This document shows positions 22,150-33,249 of a DNA stretch of 64,000 nt, one piece after another; position 1 is the first letter of the stretch; the number at the start of each line of letters is the position of its first letter. This DNA is from Euphorbia lathyris (taxonomy: Eukaryota; Streptophyta; Magnoliopsida; Malpighiales; Euphorbiaceae), in NCBI RefSeq assembly GCF_963576675.1, contig NC_088916.1, positions 19,382,501-19,446,500 of the forward strand, given 5' to 3'. Below the pieces are notes generated by a model. The model was not told the origin of the DNA, ran no database searches, and was given only the letters and a program-made list of their open reading frames with translations. A program made the position numbers and the translations under genes.

Positions 22150-22685
22150 TCCGGTTCTGCCGAGCCCGGTGGTGTGGCAGCGTCCTCCAGCAAGTTTTCT
22201 AAAACTGAATGTTGATTGAGCTTCGTTTGCGGAAGAGAATGTGGCAGGGTTTGGGTGTATCGTTCGGGACGAGTTGGGCCGCTTTGTTGAGGCTAAAAAT
22301 GGTACCTTGTAGAATTATCAAGATGCATCGTTCATTGAAGTGTTATCGGTCTGTGAAGCTCTTAGTTGGATCAAAGACCATGGATGGAAGGATGTAATCA
22401 TTGAATCAGATTCTTTGATCGTGGTACAGTCTATTGCCCTCTCGTTAGAGGTTTCATCTCCTTTTAACGCCTTAGCCAATGATTGTCATTTTTCATTGAA
22501 CAAGTTTTTTAACTGCTCTATTCGATTTGTCTGTCGTTCTGCAAATTCTGTTGCTCATTTGTTAGCTAGAAGTAGTATTTTACCTTTACATCGGGGTGAG
22601 TGGTTTTCTGTACCCCCTGATTTTATTCGAATATGCTTCTTCTTGATTCTTAATACATATGCTTCATCGGTTGTAAAAAAAAAAA
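22150..22685 (+). pseudogene. LINE-C: 5'-truncated L1 fragment, RNase H end with poly(A)
   Basis: From about 22165 the frame reads a Pro-rich linker, WQRPPASFLKLNVD, a stop (TGA near 22213), ENVAGFGCIVRDELGRFVEA and a second stop near 22310. It then reads EALSWIKDHGWKDVIIESDS (22358-22420) and SANSVAHLLAR. This is the C-terminal RNase H domain of a plant L1 ORF2, with catalytic Asp in NVD and ESDS. A run of 11 A at 22675-22685 marks the 3' end. It is related to LINE-A (REALSWLKNKGWTGVMVESD) but is another copy on the opposite strand. Confidence 0.85.
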
Positions 22686-22750
22686 TCGTTTAGTCACATA
22701 CCACTTCAATACCTTATTATTTCAAATTTTAGTAGATCTCATTTGTTATA

Positions 22751-22765
22751 AAACACTATATTAAC
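22751..22765. repeat. LINE-A target-site duplication, left copy
   Basis: AAACACTATATTAAC, identical to 42340-42354. It directly precedes the T-run (22766-22773) that is the poly(A) tail of LINE-A on the minus strand. Confidence 0.9.
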
Positions 22766-22794
22766 TTTTTTTTGACTGGAAAGAATACTTCATT

Positions 22795-23015
22795 ATGTGG
22801 TAGTTAAAACATTACAAACGAATGGGGGTGGTATATTTTCCCATATCCCACGATCAGTGCTGGAGACTGCCGCCCTGGCAATAACATGTGCTATAGAATT
22901 TGCTGATCTATGGACAAAACAAATAGAACTTGCTGCTATATCCTGTAATAGGGATTTGCAGTCGTCGATAATGAAGTCTAGGGCCGAATTGCTGTTAGTT
23001 TCTCGCTTAAGGGCA
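22795..23015 (-). pseudogene. LINE-A ORF2 C-terminus (end of RNase H)
   Basis: On the minus strand from 23015: HALKRETNSNSALDFIIDD, then ICFVHRSANSIAHVIARAAV, then GIWENIPPPFVCNVLTTT and a stop at about 22797. This is the closing part of the L1 RNase H domain (the RSANSIAHVIAR helix holds the last catalytic-region residues). The upstream half of the domain lies at 25069-25161, beyond the solo LTR. The 3' UTR is only about 25 bases and ends in the poly(A). Confidence 0.85.
23011..23015. repeat. TSD of the 2-kb solo LTR, left copy
   Basis: GGGCA, repeated at 25069-25073. Confidence 0.85.
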
Positions 23016-25068
23016 TGTTGGGGTTTAGTGTCCTATAGACAATTGTTGCAGGATACAAACTTATTGTAAATGAATTGTTCTTTATATCATTTGTTTTAAT
23101 AAGATATATGTTTGATAACTATATAAAGGCAAACCCTTTTACAACACTAAATAAAGTCTAATAAAAGGAAATCCGTAAGTTTGTTTAAAGTGATTATAAA
23201 GTGTTCATACAAGCATGAAGTGAGACAAGACTTTATAATAAACTAATAAACTTAAAACCACCCCAAGTCAAGTGATATGTTTAGGATTGATATATCACTG
23301 TTGAGACTTGTATGTAACAATGTCTTCTGTCCGACAGAAAGCTGATCTCACAAGCTTCACATATATAGATATCTGGACAGTTACATAGATCCGATGAAAC
23401 GTCGTTCATTAGGATTGGGGATCCGATTTGAGATAACAGGATGGGTAGATTCGTCCTTGTCACCTGTTCATCTCATTGGTATTAATAGGTATAAATAATC
23501 CTCAGACTCAAAGGAATATTAATTGGTCATCCTGAATTACTGAATGTGAGACTTTGATCGCGTGGTCCCACGATCCTTAACAGAGATGACTCTGGGGTGT
23601 GAACTGCAAAGGTTGGGTGTCACAGGAGGTAATGTCAGGGTAGTTATACATTGGATTGAGCATTTATCACTCCCGACGAATGGGAGATACGTCCAAGGAT
23701 CGCTTGTGGAAGACTCGACTCTAAATCCTTGCAAGGTGATAGCTTAAGAGTAGAAATACAGATTTCACTTAACCTATCTATTTGAGTTGACTCGGCCTGT
23801 ACAAGTAAAACGAACGTCTCGCTATATATGACTTGACATCATCCATAGTCATAAGATTCAGTTCAAGGATGTAGTTGATAAAGGATCGAATTATACTGTA
23901 ACTAATACGGAAGGGTTAACGGCAGAATCAACCTGTCTTCTTAACGGACTCTGGGGGAATGATTACGGACATGCCGATAACATGCTCTGTTCATCATTCT
24001 GTTATGCAAGGATTAAATATAATTCTTGAAGAAATTAATTTAATAGTTACATACGGCCAGAAGTAGTAAGGACCTAATGGATCACACATAAGACTTGGAA
24101 ACAAAAGAGAGATGGATCTGATTAATAGATGGAAGCCCAGTTGAGCCCAGTAAGGCCCATGGATAAGGGGAGGTCGAAATTATATGTATTAAAGGAAGGG
24201 AATTAATTTATTCCACTCTTCCTAATTGGATTAGGATTGTGAAATTAAATTAATTAAGAGATAATCAAGTTAGGAGTTATTAATTGGATTAATGTCCTCC
24301 TATTATTATCTAACTAGGTTACTTATTATTATCCTAATTATATTAGATAATAATTAGAAATCCTATTCCGAATTGGATTGCTATTAAGTAACCTAATCCT
24401 ATCTAACTAGGGTTTAGAGACAAGATAATATATATACCCATTACCTAGTGAATTTCGAGACACACACTAGCCCCACCCCTTGTGATTTTCGAAATCTACT
24501 AGCTAGAGAGAGAAAGTGAATTCCATCCCCAAGTTCGTGGACAAGAATTCATACGGCTTCCGTCAATCGATTAATCTCTTCCATCTCTTTTCTCTTTGAT
24601 CTTGTGTTGATTTGTTAGAGGCAATCTATTTTGGTTGCATCTCATAAGGGTTGATTCTAACTTAATCTCACCGTGTTCACGAAAGAAGAAAAACAATCAA
24701 AAGGGAGAAATTCGTTTTTCTTCGCCTACATCAGGTTAGTTCACTATTTCGAGGATTCCCGGAGATTGAACCGTCGGATCGTCGCCATTTTTGGACAGTA
24801 GCTTCTAGACACATTCTTCCACGTTTCAACCGAAGGGATCGTCGTTCAGAGGTCTGGAAGGTCTATTTAGAATAGGGGTAGATTGGTAAACAGTTTACAT
24901 CTCCTTTGAAGTTGTGGGCACTTCGTTTGCAACGGTAGATTGATCATCGAAAGGTATATCTTCTTATCTCTCTTTATATGAAATAACGATTAACGGATCC
25001 TATGGTTAAAAGGAAGTAGGCTAAAATTTTTATATTTCCGCTGCTATACCTTAGCCCTATTTCCAACA
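23016..25068 (+). mobile_element. Solo LTR, 2,053 bp, inserted in LINE-A
   Basis: It starts TGTTGGGG and ends TTTCCAACA, is flanked by the 5-bp TSD GGGCA, and has no coding sequence or second LTR inside. TATA-like sequence lies at about 24426-24436 (GATAATATATATACCC). Orientation was set by that box and by the 90-bp related fragment at 21945-22035. It sits within the RNase H domain of LINE-A. The family is not assigned; Copia is likely from the ends. Confidence 0.82.
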
Positions 25069-25161
25069 GGGCATACACTAACAATTGTGAATCCGACTCT
25101 ACCATAACCCCAGTCCATCCTTTATTCTTCAGCCAGCTCAGTGCCTCTCGGAAGGAGAGGG
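25069..25161 (-). pseudogene. LINE-A ORF2 RNase H middle segment
   Basis: Minus strand: SFREALSWLKNKGWTGVMVE, then SDSQLLVYAL. It is 93 bases between the SIRE-2 insertion (right) and the solo LTR (left). The right end continues in frame from VEAL at 37375-37386, and the left end continues in 23015 after removal of one GGGCA. It includes the third RNase H acidic motif (ESDS). Confidence 0.9.
25157..25161. repeat. SIRE-2 TSD, left copy
   Basis: GAGGG, repeated at 37375-37379. Confidence 0.92.
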
Positions 25162-26499
25162 TGTTGAAACACCTTTTCACAGGATTTTGATTTGACAAAA
25201 TTAATTAAGTGAAACTAAATATTCTACAACACACTAAGTTTAAATGCTTTGATTTATTGTTACTAATGTGTTTGTTCAATGTTGAGTTTATAATTTATTA
25301 TAAGACATAAAAGATCATAAGGCCCAAGCCCTATATGGAAGTCAAGGCCCAAGATCACTCAGCCCGCGTATTTCAAAACGCTGCCGTTGAAGTGATGAAA
25401 CGCATGTTGAGCAAAGAAGGATCCAGAAGATCCACGTAGACAACTTCGGCTAGAAGCTGCTGAGCTGTCTCGACAAAACGTACAAGACAGCCACTGACCA
25501 CAAGACAGCTTCCAGACAAAGTATTTCCTCTTTTAGTAAAGATCAGAAGACGCAGCAAGTTGTCTGGTTGACGTTACCTAAAATGGAGGAACATACTGCC
25601 ACACTGACCGAAGAACAGAAGATGCTGGAATCTGATTGGCTAAGAGAACTGTTGTGCAGACTGAGTGAAAGCGACATGAAGCCGTTTCCCTCCAACGGTT
25701 ATTTCAAAATTCGAAATAACCAGAAGCTCTCACAGCTCTCTATAAATAGAGCATTCAAAATCCTCATTCAATAGAGAACTTTGAGCAAAAGCCGTTACGC
25801 TGACCAAACGTGTACAAACGTTCTCCATCAAAATCAAAGCAAATTCTTACACCACAAGCTTATTTATTTGTGTAAAAGTCTAGAGTGATTGATCTTCAAT
25901 CATCTAAGGTGTTCTAGCAATTGTTGTTTAGGACAAATCTTAATCATTTCTAGAATTAGAAAGGAGAAGCTGAGTACTCGGTTTTAAGTACTTAGTGAAT
26001 TAGAATAGAAGTGAGTAGAGGTATAGAGGAAGGTACTCTTGTTATACTCAGCTTCTGATTTGTAAAGGGTTTTCGAGTCTCTACCTTTAAAGAGCTCAGT
26101 AGTGAATTGAAATCTCGGAACGTGTTCCGGGGACAGGACGTAGGCTTAGAAGAAGCCGAACCTGGATAACTCCTCTGAGTGAAGTATTTCTAACCCTTAA
26201 CTCCTTAATATATTGCTTGCTTAAAATAAACTAAAACTGACCAAGTAAAAGAGGTCTAGCTGAGTTGTGCGCTGCCAACGAGTTAGTTCAGGAATAGACT
26301 CTAAGTGCTATTTCCTGACCTAAGCAACGAAACTGACCTAGTCACTAGTTGACTAAGCCAGTGTCTTGCTGATTGCTCAGCGCCGCTGTCATATAATCTT
26401 TTCTTAAGAAAAAGAAATTTGCCCTAATCATTTTAAAAAGGTAAAATAGTTCCTAACCCCCCCTTGGAACTATATTTGCAACCTTACAAGGGACCAACA
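25162..26499 (+). repeat. SIRE-2 5' LTR
   Basis: 1,338 bp, TATA box TATAAATA at 25741-25748. It ends ACAAGGGACCAACA directly before the primer-binding site. Confidence 0.95.
25741..25748 (+). promoter_or_regulatory. SIRE-2 5' LTR TATA box
   Basis: TATAAATA in CTCTCTATAAATAGAGC, conserved in all three SIRE LTRs of the window. This is the likely promoter of the genomic RNA. Confidence 0.6.
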
Positions 26500-26501
26500 A
26501 G

Positions 26502-26513
26502 TGGTATCAGAGC
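26502..26513 (+). other. SIRE-2 primer-binding site
   Basis: TGGTATCAGAGC, a perfect 12-base complement to the 3' end of initiator tRNA-Met, two bases after the LTR. Confidence 0.92.
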
Positions 26514-26561
26514 CTAAAAGCTCATTACTAAAGGTCTAACAACCTTGAGTTGATCCATACC

Positions 26562-28316
26562 ATGGGTGAAAACAGCACTCGGTTTCTCCCTGGAAACCAG
26601 ACAACTCAGATATTACCTAAGGGGCTGTCCATTACTAGGCCTCCCCTATTCTTCGGGTCAAACTATACCTTTTGGAAGAATAGGATGAAGAACTTCATTC
26701 AAGCTACAAACATGAGTGCCTGGCTATCTATAGTCCAAGGCCCATTTGTACCTGTGAAAGTTGTTGATGGCCAGTCAGTTGTTAAAGCTGAGGTTGAATG
26801 GACAGAGGATGATCTCAATAAGCTACAAAATCATGCTTCGGCTATAAATATGCTTCACTGTGCGCTGGATGCTGCAGAATACAACAAAATATCAGGTTGT
26901 GAGTCAGCACATGAGATCTGGAAGAAGCTGGAGGTGACCTACGAATGAACCAACAAGGTGAAGGAGTCCAAGGTCAACCAGCAAATGAGATTGTATGAGC
27001 TGTTCGAATTGAACAATGATGAGGGGATTTCTGAGATGAATGCAAGATTCACCAACATCATAAATGAGCTCAAAAGACTTAGAAAAATCTTCACTGAGGA
27101 AGAACAAGTCAAGAAGATACTCAGAAGTCTTCCTAAGGACTGGCAAGCCAAGAAGACAGCCGTTGAAGAAGCTCAGGATTTAACCACCTATAAATATGAT
27201 GAACTCATAGGCTCACTGCTGACCCATGAGATATCCATGAAGAATTTCGAGGTGAAGGAAAAATCCGAAGACAAGAAGCAAAAATCACTTGTCATGAAAG
27301 CTGACTCAACTGATGATGGCTCAACTGACGATGAAGAGATGGCTATGTTCATGAGGAAAATGAAAAGGCTGTTCAAAAGAAATGACAAATACTCCAAAAA
27401 GCCTTATAGAAAATTTGACAAGTATAAGGCTGACTCAAGTGACAGCAAATTCAAGAAGGACAACTCAAAGCCCATTACATGTTTTGAGTGCCATGAAACC
27501 GGACACATCAAGTCAAGCTGCCCAACTTTGAGGAAAGACAAAAAGAATGGGAAGAAGGCAATGGTGGCAACATGGAGTGACAGTGATGATTCTTCATCAA
27601 CTGAAGCTGAGGCCACAAAGTCAGCAAAGATATGTTTCATGGCTGACGAACTTGCTGAACCATGCATTTCTGAGCATGCTGACCAATTTGATGAGTCAGA
27701 TAATGAAGAGCAATCTAATGAGGTAATCTCACTCTCTCAACTCAGAAATGAAATGGGTAATGCCCTGAGTGATATTTATACACTTGTCAAAAAGTGTAAC
27801 AAGAAGATTAAAACACTCAGCCGGCGCTGTGATGAGGTGGAAGAGGTCAAACTGAGTGACCTCAGATACCTTCTTCAAGACAACTCAGTTTTGCATGAAG
27901 ATATGAAAACCATTCATGAGTCTGTCTCTGAAGTCCAGTCAGTTTCCAAGAAACTGAGGAAGGATGTCACAACCATTCAGAACTAATTAAAGGTTCCAAA
28001 CAAAAACAATTTTCCTCTGAGAACTCAGTATCAAGGTACTGAGTACCAAGGTACTCAACAGAGACGAGATCCCCAGCGAAGAGTCCAGTGTGACTTTTAT
28101 GGGAAGTTAGGACACACCACTAAGGTGTGCTGGCACGCTCAGCACTGGGGTGCTGACAAGCCAGTAAAGAATCCTAAACAGAAAGTCAGTTGTGACTTCT
28201 GTGGAAAAAGTGGCCATACTATCAATATATGTCGCCACAAAATAAAATATGATGCTTTACCTGTTGAACCTAACAAGTCAGGACCCAAAAGGAATTGGGT
28301 ACCTAAAGGAAACTGA
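26562..28316 (+). pseudogene. gag: SIRE-2 gag, two nonsense codons and a damaged knuckle
   Basis: Collinear with SIRE-1 gag, starting MGENSTRFLPGNQTTQ. TGA at 26946 replaces a Gly codon and TAA at 27984 replaces a Gln codon. The frame is otherwise continuous to the TGA at 28314 after WVPKGN. Of the three zinc knuckles, the first (CFECHETGHIKSSC, near 27480) and the third (CDFCGKSGHTINIC, near 28195) are intact. The second reads CDFYGKLGHTT, so a zinc-binding Cys is lost. The C-terminal half before the knuckles is predicted helical (KLSDLRYLLQDN ... EVQSVSKKLRKDV), possibly coiled coil. Confidence 0.9.
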
Positions 28317-29807
28317 TCACAATGCAGGTATGCCTGAGATGTGCCGAGAAGTAAAAAATGTGGTATATTGACAGCGCATGCTCAAGGCATATGACGCGTG
28401 ATGAAACTCAATTCATCACGTTTGAATGTAAACGAGGAGGAAGCGTAAGTTTTGGAGACAACAGAAAGGGTAAGATAGTAGGATCAGGCACCATTGGAGG
28501 TAATCCCACTATTGAATCTATCTCCCTAGTCAGCGGACTCAAATATAACTTACTCAGCGTAGCTCAGCTATGTGATAATGGGAGAAAAGTTATATTTGAT
28601 GATGCTGGATGTAAAATATATGAGGGAAAAACAAATGAGTTAATCTTAACTGCCCCTCGGATAGACAATGTCTTCATGCTGAACCTAGAAAAGAAGTTTT
28701 CAAAAACTGTATGCTTAGTCACAAAGGAAGAAAATTCCTGGCTATGGCACAGGAGACTTGGTCATGTTCTGGCCAAATTAGCAAGAAAGCAATTGGTTGA
28801 GGGACTGCCTGAACTTAAATTTCAAAAAGATCAACTATGCCACGCTTGCCAAGCTGGAAAACAAACCAAATAATCTTTTCATAGAAAAAACATTGTCTCA
28901 ACTAATCGTCCGTTAGAGTTACTACACTTGGATCTCTTTGGTCCAATCCAGCCGGTGAGTCTGGGTGGAAGAAGATTTTCCTTGGTAATTGTAGATGACT
29001 TCTCTCGGTATACGTGGGTTATCTTGCTGACCAGCAAGGATGAGACCTTTGAGACATTTTCAAACCTGGTTAGAAAAATTGAAAATGAGAAAGACCTAAA
29101 ATTAGCTCATATCGTAGTGATAATGGTGGAGAATTCAAAAACCAAAAGTTTGTTGAATTCTGTGAAGCCAGCGGCATTGACCATAACTTCTCTACTCCTA
29201 GAACGCCTCAGCAAAATGGGGTTGTTGAAAGGAAGAACAGAACTCTGGTTGAGATTGCCAGGACAATGTTGGATGAGCATAGGCTTCCAAAGTATTTTTG
29301 GGGAGAAGCTGTTAACACAGCATGCTATATTCTGAATAGGGCTCTAGTTAGACCTATACTTAAGAAAACCCCTTATGAACTTTGGAAAGGACGAAAGCCC
29401 AACATTGGATACTTTCGTGCCTTTGGATGTAGATGTTTTATTTTAAATACCAAAGATAGCTTAGCCAAATTTGATTCAAAAGCTGATGAGGTTATCTGTC
29501 TAGGCTACTCAACAAACAGCAAAGCATACAGAGTTTTTAATAAGAGAACTCAAGTGTTAGAAGAATCTATACATGTGCAATTCGATGAAACTGACACTAC
29601 AGGAAGATACCAGCCGCTGATAGAAGATGAACCAAACTCAGCACCTGCTGATCAAGAACCAGCTACTGAGTCCATCACAAAACGGCTGACCAAGAGTAAG
29701 AGTGAACCTAAAATTACTTTCACTGACCAATCTACTTCTGCAGAGAATGTTGAAACACAAATAGAACAAGACACGAATCTACCCAAGGAGATAAGAGTCC
29801 CAAGAGG

Positions 29808-29812
29808 GCATT
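29808..29812. repeat. TSD of solo LTR in SIRE-2, left copy
   Basis: GCATT, repeated at 31620-31624. The uninterrupted sequence is present in SIRE-1 near 3105-3125. Confidence 0.92.
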
Positions 29813-30050
29813 TGATAGGGGTATTTTACCCCTATCTTTTAGCGTGATTTACGGGATGATTTTTGATAGAATAAGTAAGTTTAATTGTAAAAATAAAAGT
29901 ATTTTGAATAAATAAAGAAATAAAAATAAATCTCGTACTTTTAGTTTAAATCCGTTGTTTTTTATTAGTTTAGAAAATAAAATCGTCAAGCTAACTCGGC
30001 TCCTAAAGTGTTGTATTTCAGGTACAAGAAATGAGCAAGAATATACCTCA

Positions 30051-30521
30051 TACGCGGGGCGTAGAAACCCCTACGCGGGGCGTGAAACATGGTGCCAGAA
30101 ATAATTGCCTTATCCGCAAGCACCATGTGGAATTGACTCAGCATACGCGGGGCGTATGACATTTTACGCGGGGCGTATGACATTTGTCGGCAATAATTGG
30201 CCTAATCCTGAAAGTCAGACTGCAGTGTCTCCCATAGTCAACCACCTATACGCGGGGCATACCATTCTATATGCGGGGCGTATAAGGCAATTCTTTAACG
30301 TAAAAAGATCAGGGACACATTTACGCGGGGCGTATCCCATCTACGCGCGGCGTAAAACACTCCAGTTCCAGCAATAAACTTCAGAAACTCAAACACGCGG
30401 GGCGTACTTCAGCTACGCAGGGCGTGTTTGGGACAAGTAGACATGGAATTGGTCCACACGCAGGAGATTTCTGACGGAATGGGCATCTACGCAGGGCGTA
30501 CACCTATTTACGCGGGGCGTA
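30051..30521 (+). repeat. Paired TACGCGGGGCGTA inverted-repeat array
   Basis: Twelve copies of a 13-bp unit (TACGC-GGG-GCGTA, some with one or two changes) in six pairs. Pair starts: 30051/30072, 30144/30165, 30249/30270, 30322/30342, 30394/30414 and 30488/30509. Within pairs the step is 20-21 bp; between pairs it is 70-105 bp. It ends about 80 bp before the TATA box. Confidence 0.92.
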
Positions 30522-30599
30522 TCATGGGTTTTCTGCACTAAATAATATTGCTCCATGCTTGTACTTTGTGAAATTACCAAATTGCCCTTGCTTGATGTG

Positions 30600-30607
30600 T
30601 ATAAATA
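30600..30607 (+). promoter_or_regulatory. Solo LTR TATA box
   Basis: TATAAATA in GATGTGTATAAATAGATAGC, shortly downstream of the paired-motif array. Confidence 0.6.
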
Positions 30608-33249
30608 GATAGCTCTCCAACTCCAAAAGACACCAATTACATACTAGAAAGCTATACTATACTCTTTTCTTTCCTTGTAATTTAGATTCAAGTTTGTTGT
30701 AGTTAAACTCTCCCCCTCGAGAGCTTGTTCGGTTGCTCCGATGTTCCACCGAAGTCCCGCTCCATCATTCATCACCAAGCTCGAGAGTTCCACCTCTACG
30801 ACCTAGGAGACGGCCTTGAGTCCGGTTAGCTAGTTCCAAGGGCGGATTCTCCCTTTTTACTTGCTAATTAGCTTGTACTCTTCCTATGTACTAGGCGTGG
30901 TTGTATTTCATCTATACACTTTCCATACTTATAATTTATGATTCATAATCTCTATTTCCCTTTACGTGTTGATGTTTATTACTTGTTTTGATATTGATAA
31001 TTGACTATTGTGTAGGAGCACGCGATTACCGCCGCCATCCGGGCTATCTTTAGGGAATTATATAGGTGTTGCCCTACCGAGATTGACAAACCGGAAACCG
31101 TAGGGATTGACAAACCACGGAACTTACGGGCCCTAATTTCTAGTTCCCCCGCATTAGACACGCCTTGACTAGGAATCACGTAGTCTAAGCACTTCACGGG
31201 TCGGTCTTTTCACACTTGGTCATCTTTGCAAGAATAAACCATTTTCCGTATACATTTAGAGTCATTATTTATCATAGTTATAATTTATCGCATACACCCC
31301 ACTTCATAGAGTTTTAGCTACATAAATTTGTGTCGCCTATTATAGGAATAGCGTGTAATTGTGTCTTACTTTACCCCAAAGTAATCACCGATTAAATAAC
31401 TTACGAAACCGAGTAGTCTAATACTTGTAATTATAAATCCCGTGGATTCGATACCCGGTCTTAACCGGATTATTACTTGATACGACGGGGTACACTTGCC
31501 CCTAAGTAGTGTCGTCTAGTGCATTTAGAACATTTATAAAGATCACATCCATAGTCCCATAGCACACCTATCGCACCAACATCCGCACTTAAACACACAT
31601 GCTAGACGATACGCTATCAGCATTCAGAAAATGCAATTCTTGACTCAGCTGGAAATATGCTGATGACAAGGAATCAACTAAGGAAGTATCTCGGCAATGT
31701 AGCTTTCGTCTCAGTTCAGGAGCCGAAGAACTTTGCCGAAGCTGAGCATGACGAATTCTGGATGAATGCCATGCAAGAGGAACTCAACCAATTCAGGAGG
31801 AATAATGTATGGGAGCTAGTGCCACATCCAAAGAGCCAAAAGACCATTGGAACGAGATGGGTCTTCAGGAACAAGCTGGATGAACAAGGAAACGTAGTCA
31901 GAAACAAGGCAAGACTTTTAGCTCAGGGCTACAGTCAGCAAGAAGGTATTGACTACGGTGAGACCTTTGCCCCAGTGGCAAGGCTAGAAGCAATTAGGAT
32001 TTTATGTGCATATGCATCTTATATGAATTTTAAACTGTTTCAAATGGATGTTAAAAGTGCATTTCTTAATGGAGTAATAAACGAGGAGGTCTATGTCAAT
32101 CAGCCTCTAGGGTTTGAGGATTCTAAGTTCCCAAACCACGTTTACAAACTCAAAAAGACTATGTATGGCCTCAAGCAAGCACCACGTGCTTGGTATGAGA
32201 GGCTAACCAACTTCTTACTGACTAGAAATTATGTCAGGGGTCAAGCTGATACAACCTTATTCATTAAGAGAAAGGGTAAAGATTCCCTGCTGGCACAAAT
32301 ATATGTAGATGACATCATATTTGGTGCTACTAATGAGTCTATGTGCAAGGAATTTAGCAAGCAAATGCAGACTGAATTCGAAATGTCAATGATGGGAGAA
32401 ATCAACTTCTTCCTTGGACTTCAAATTAAACAAGGAAAGAATGGCATATTCATCAGTCAAGCTAAATATGCCAAGGAGATATTGAAGAAATATGAACTAG
32501 AACATTGTAAGCCAATATCCACTCCTATGGGCACTGACACTGTCCTCTGTGCTGATGAAAATGGTAAGTCAGTAGACAGCAAGTTGTACCGAGGTATGAT
32601 TGGCTCTTTACTTTACTTAACAGCAAGTAGGCCAGACATTCAGTTCTCAGTATGTTATTGTGCTAGATATCAGGCTAACCCTAAGGAATCCCATTACATA
32701 GCTGTAAAAAAGATCCTTAGATATTTGCAAAGCTCAGTAAATGCAGGTTTGTGGTATCCAAATACTCATGACTTTACACTCATTGGATACACTGACGCTG
32801 ACTATGGACGGGACAAACTGGAAAGAAAAAGCACCTATGGAGGATGCCATTTCTTAAGAAGCTGTCTTGTATCTTGGTTCAACAAAAAGCAGGCGTCAGT
32901 AGCCCTGTCCACAACTGAAGCTGAGTACATTGCTGCTGGAAGTTGTGTTGCTCAAGTCCTATGGATTAAGCAACAGCTTGCAGATTATGGTGTTCAAACA
33001 AAGACAATTGAAGTTAAATGCGACAACAAAAGTGCAATTGACCTCTCAAAGAACCCGATTCAGCACAGCATGATGAAGCATGTCAGCATAAGACATCACT
33101 TCATCAGAGATCATGTACTCAAGAAAGAAATTAAGCTGACTTATGTGCCAACAGATGAGCAGCTTGCTGATATCTTTACAAAGCCTCTAGCATGAGAGCA
33201 ATTCAGCATACTGAGAGAAGCCATTGGTATGTTTAATCCACTGTCTTAA

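Larger units (their letters stand above)
29813..31619 (+). mobile_element. Gypsy-type solo LTR inserted in SIRE-2 pol
   Basis: 1,807 bp, ends TGATAGGGG...GCTATCA, 5-bp TSD GCATT. It shares layout with the Athila-like LTRs: a start TGATAGGGGT...ACCCCTATC, a GC-rich inverted-repeat array, a TATA box (30600-30607), a Pro/Ser-coding-like splice of short motifs, and near the end TTACTTGATACGACGGGGTA. The body sequence differs, so this is a related but distinct family. No internal coding region remains, as expected after LTR-LTR recombination. Confidence 0.9.
28358..33249 (+). pseudogene. pol: SIRE-2 pol, interrupted by a solo LTR at 29813-31619
   Basis: It starts [13 protein letters not shown] (protease), in the -1 frame relative to gag. 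TAA at 28871 stands where SIRE-1 has Gln. A one-base deletion near 29110 shifts the integrase frame just before the second catalytic Asp (SDN) motif. Integrase resumes at 29266 ([18 protein letters not shown]). The frame is cut at 29812 by the solo LTR and resumes at 31625 after removal of the LTR and one GCATT. RT and RNase H (31657-33195) are nearly intact, with [11 protein letters not shown] and [12 protein letters not shown] at 33193 stands where SIRE-1 has Arg; the terminal stop is at 33247. Confidence 0.93.

Noticed and set aside
22340..23069. Two small 'host' genes
   Set aside because: The first is the RNase H end of LINE-C on the plus strand. The second lies opposite the LINE-A ORF2 C-terminus, which is on the minus strand.
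30051..30521. CRISPR-like array of short palindromic repeats
   Set aside because: Units are paired with uneven gaps, lie inside a plant LTR with TSD, have no leader or cas genes, and the genome is eukaryotic.
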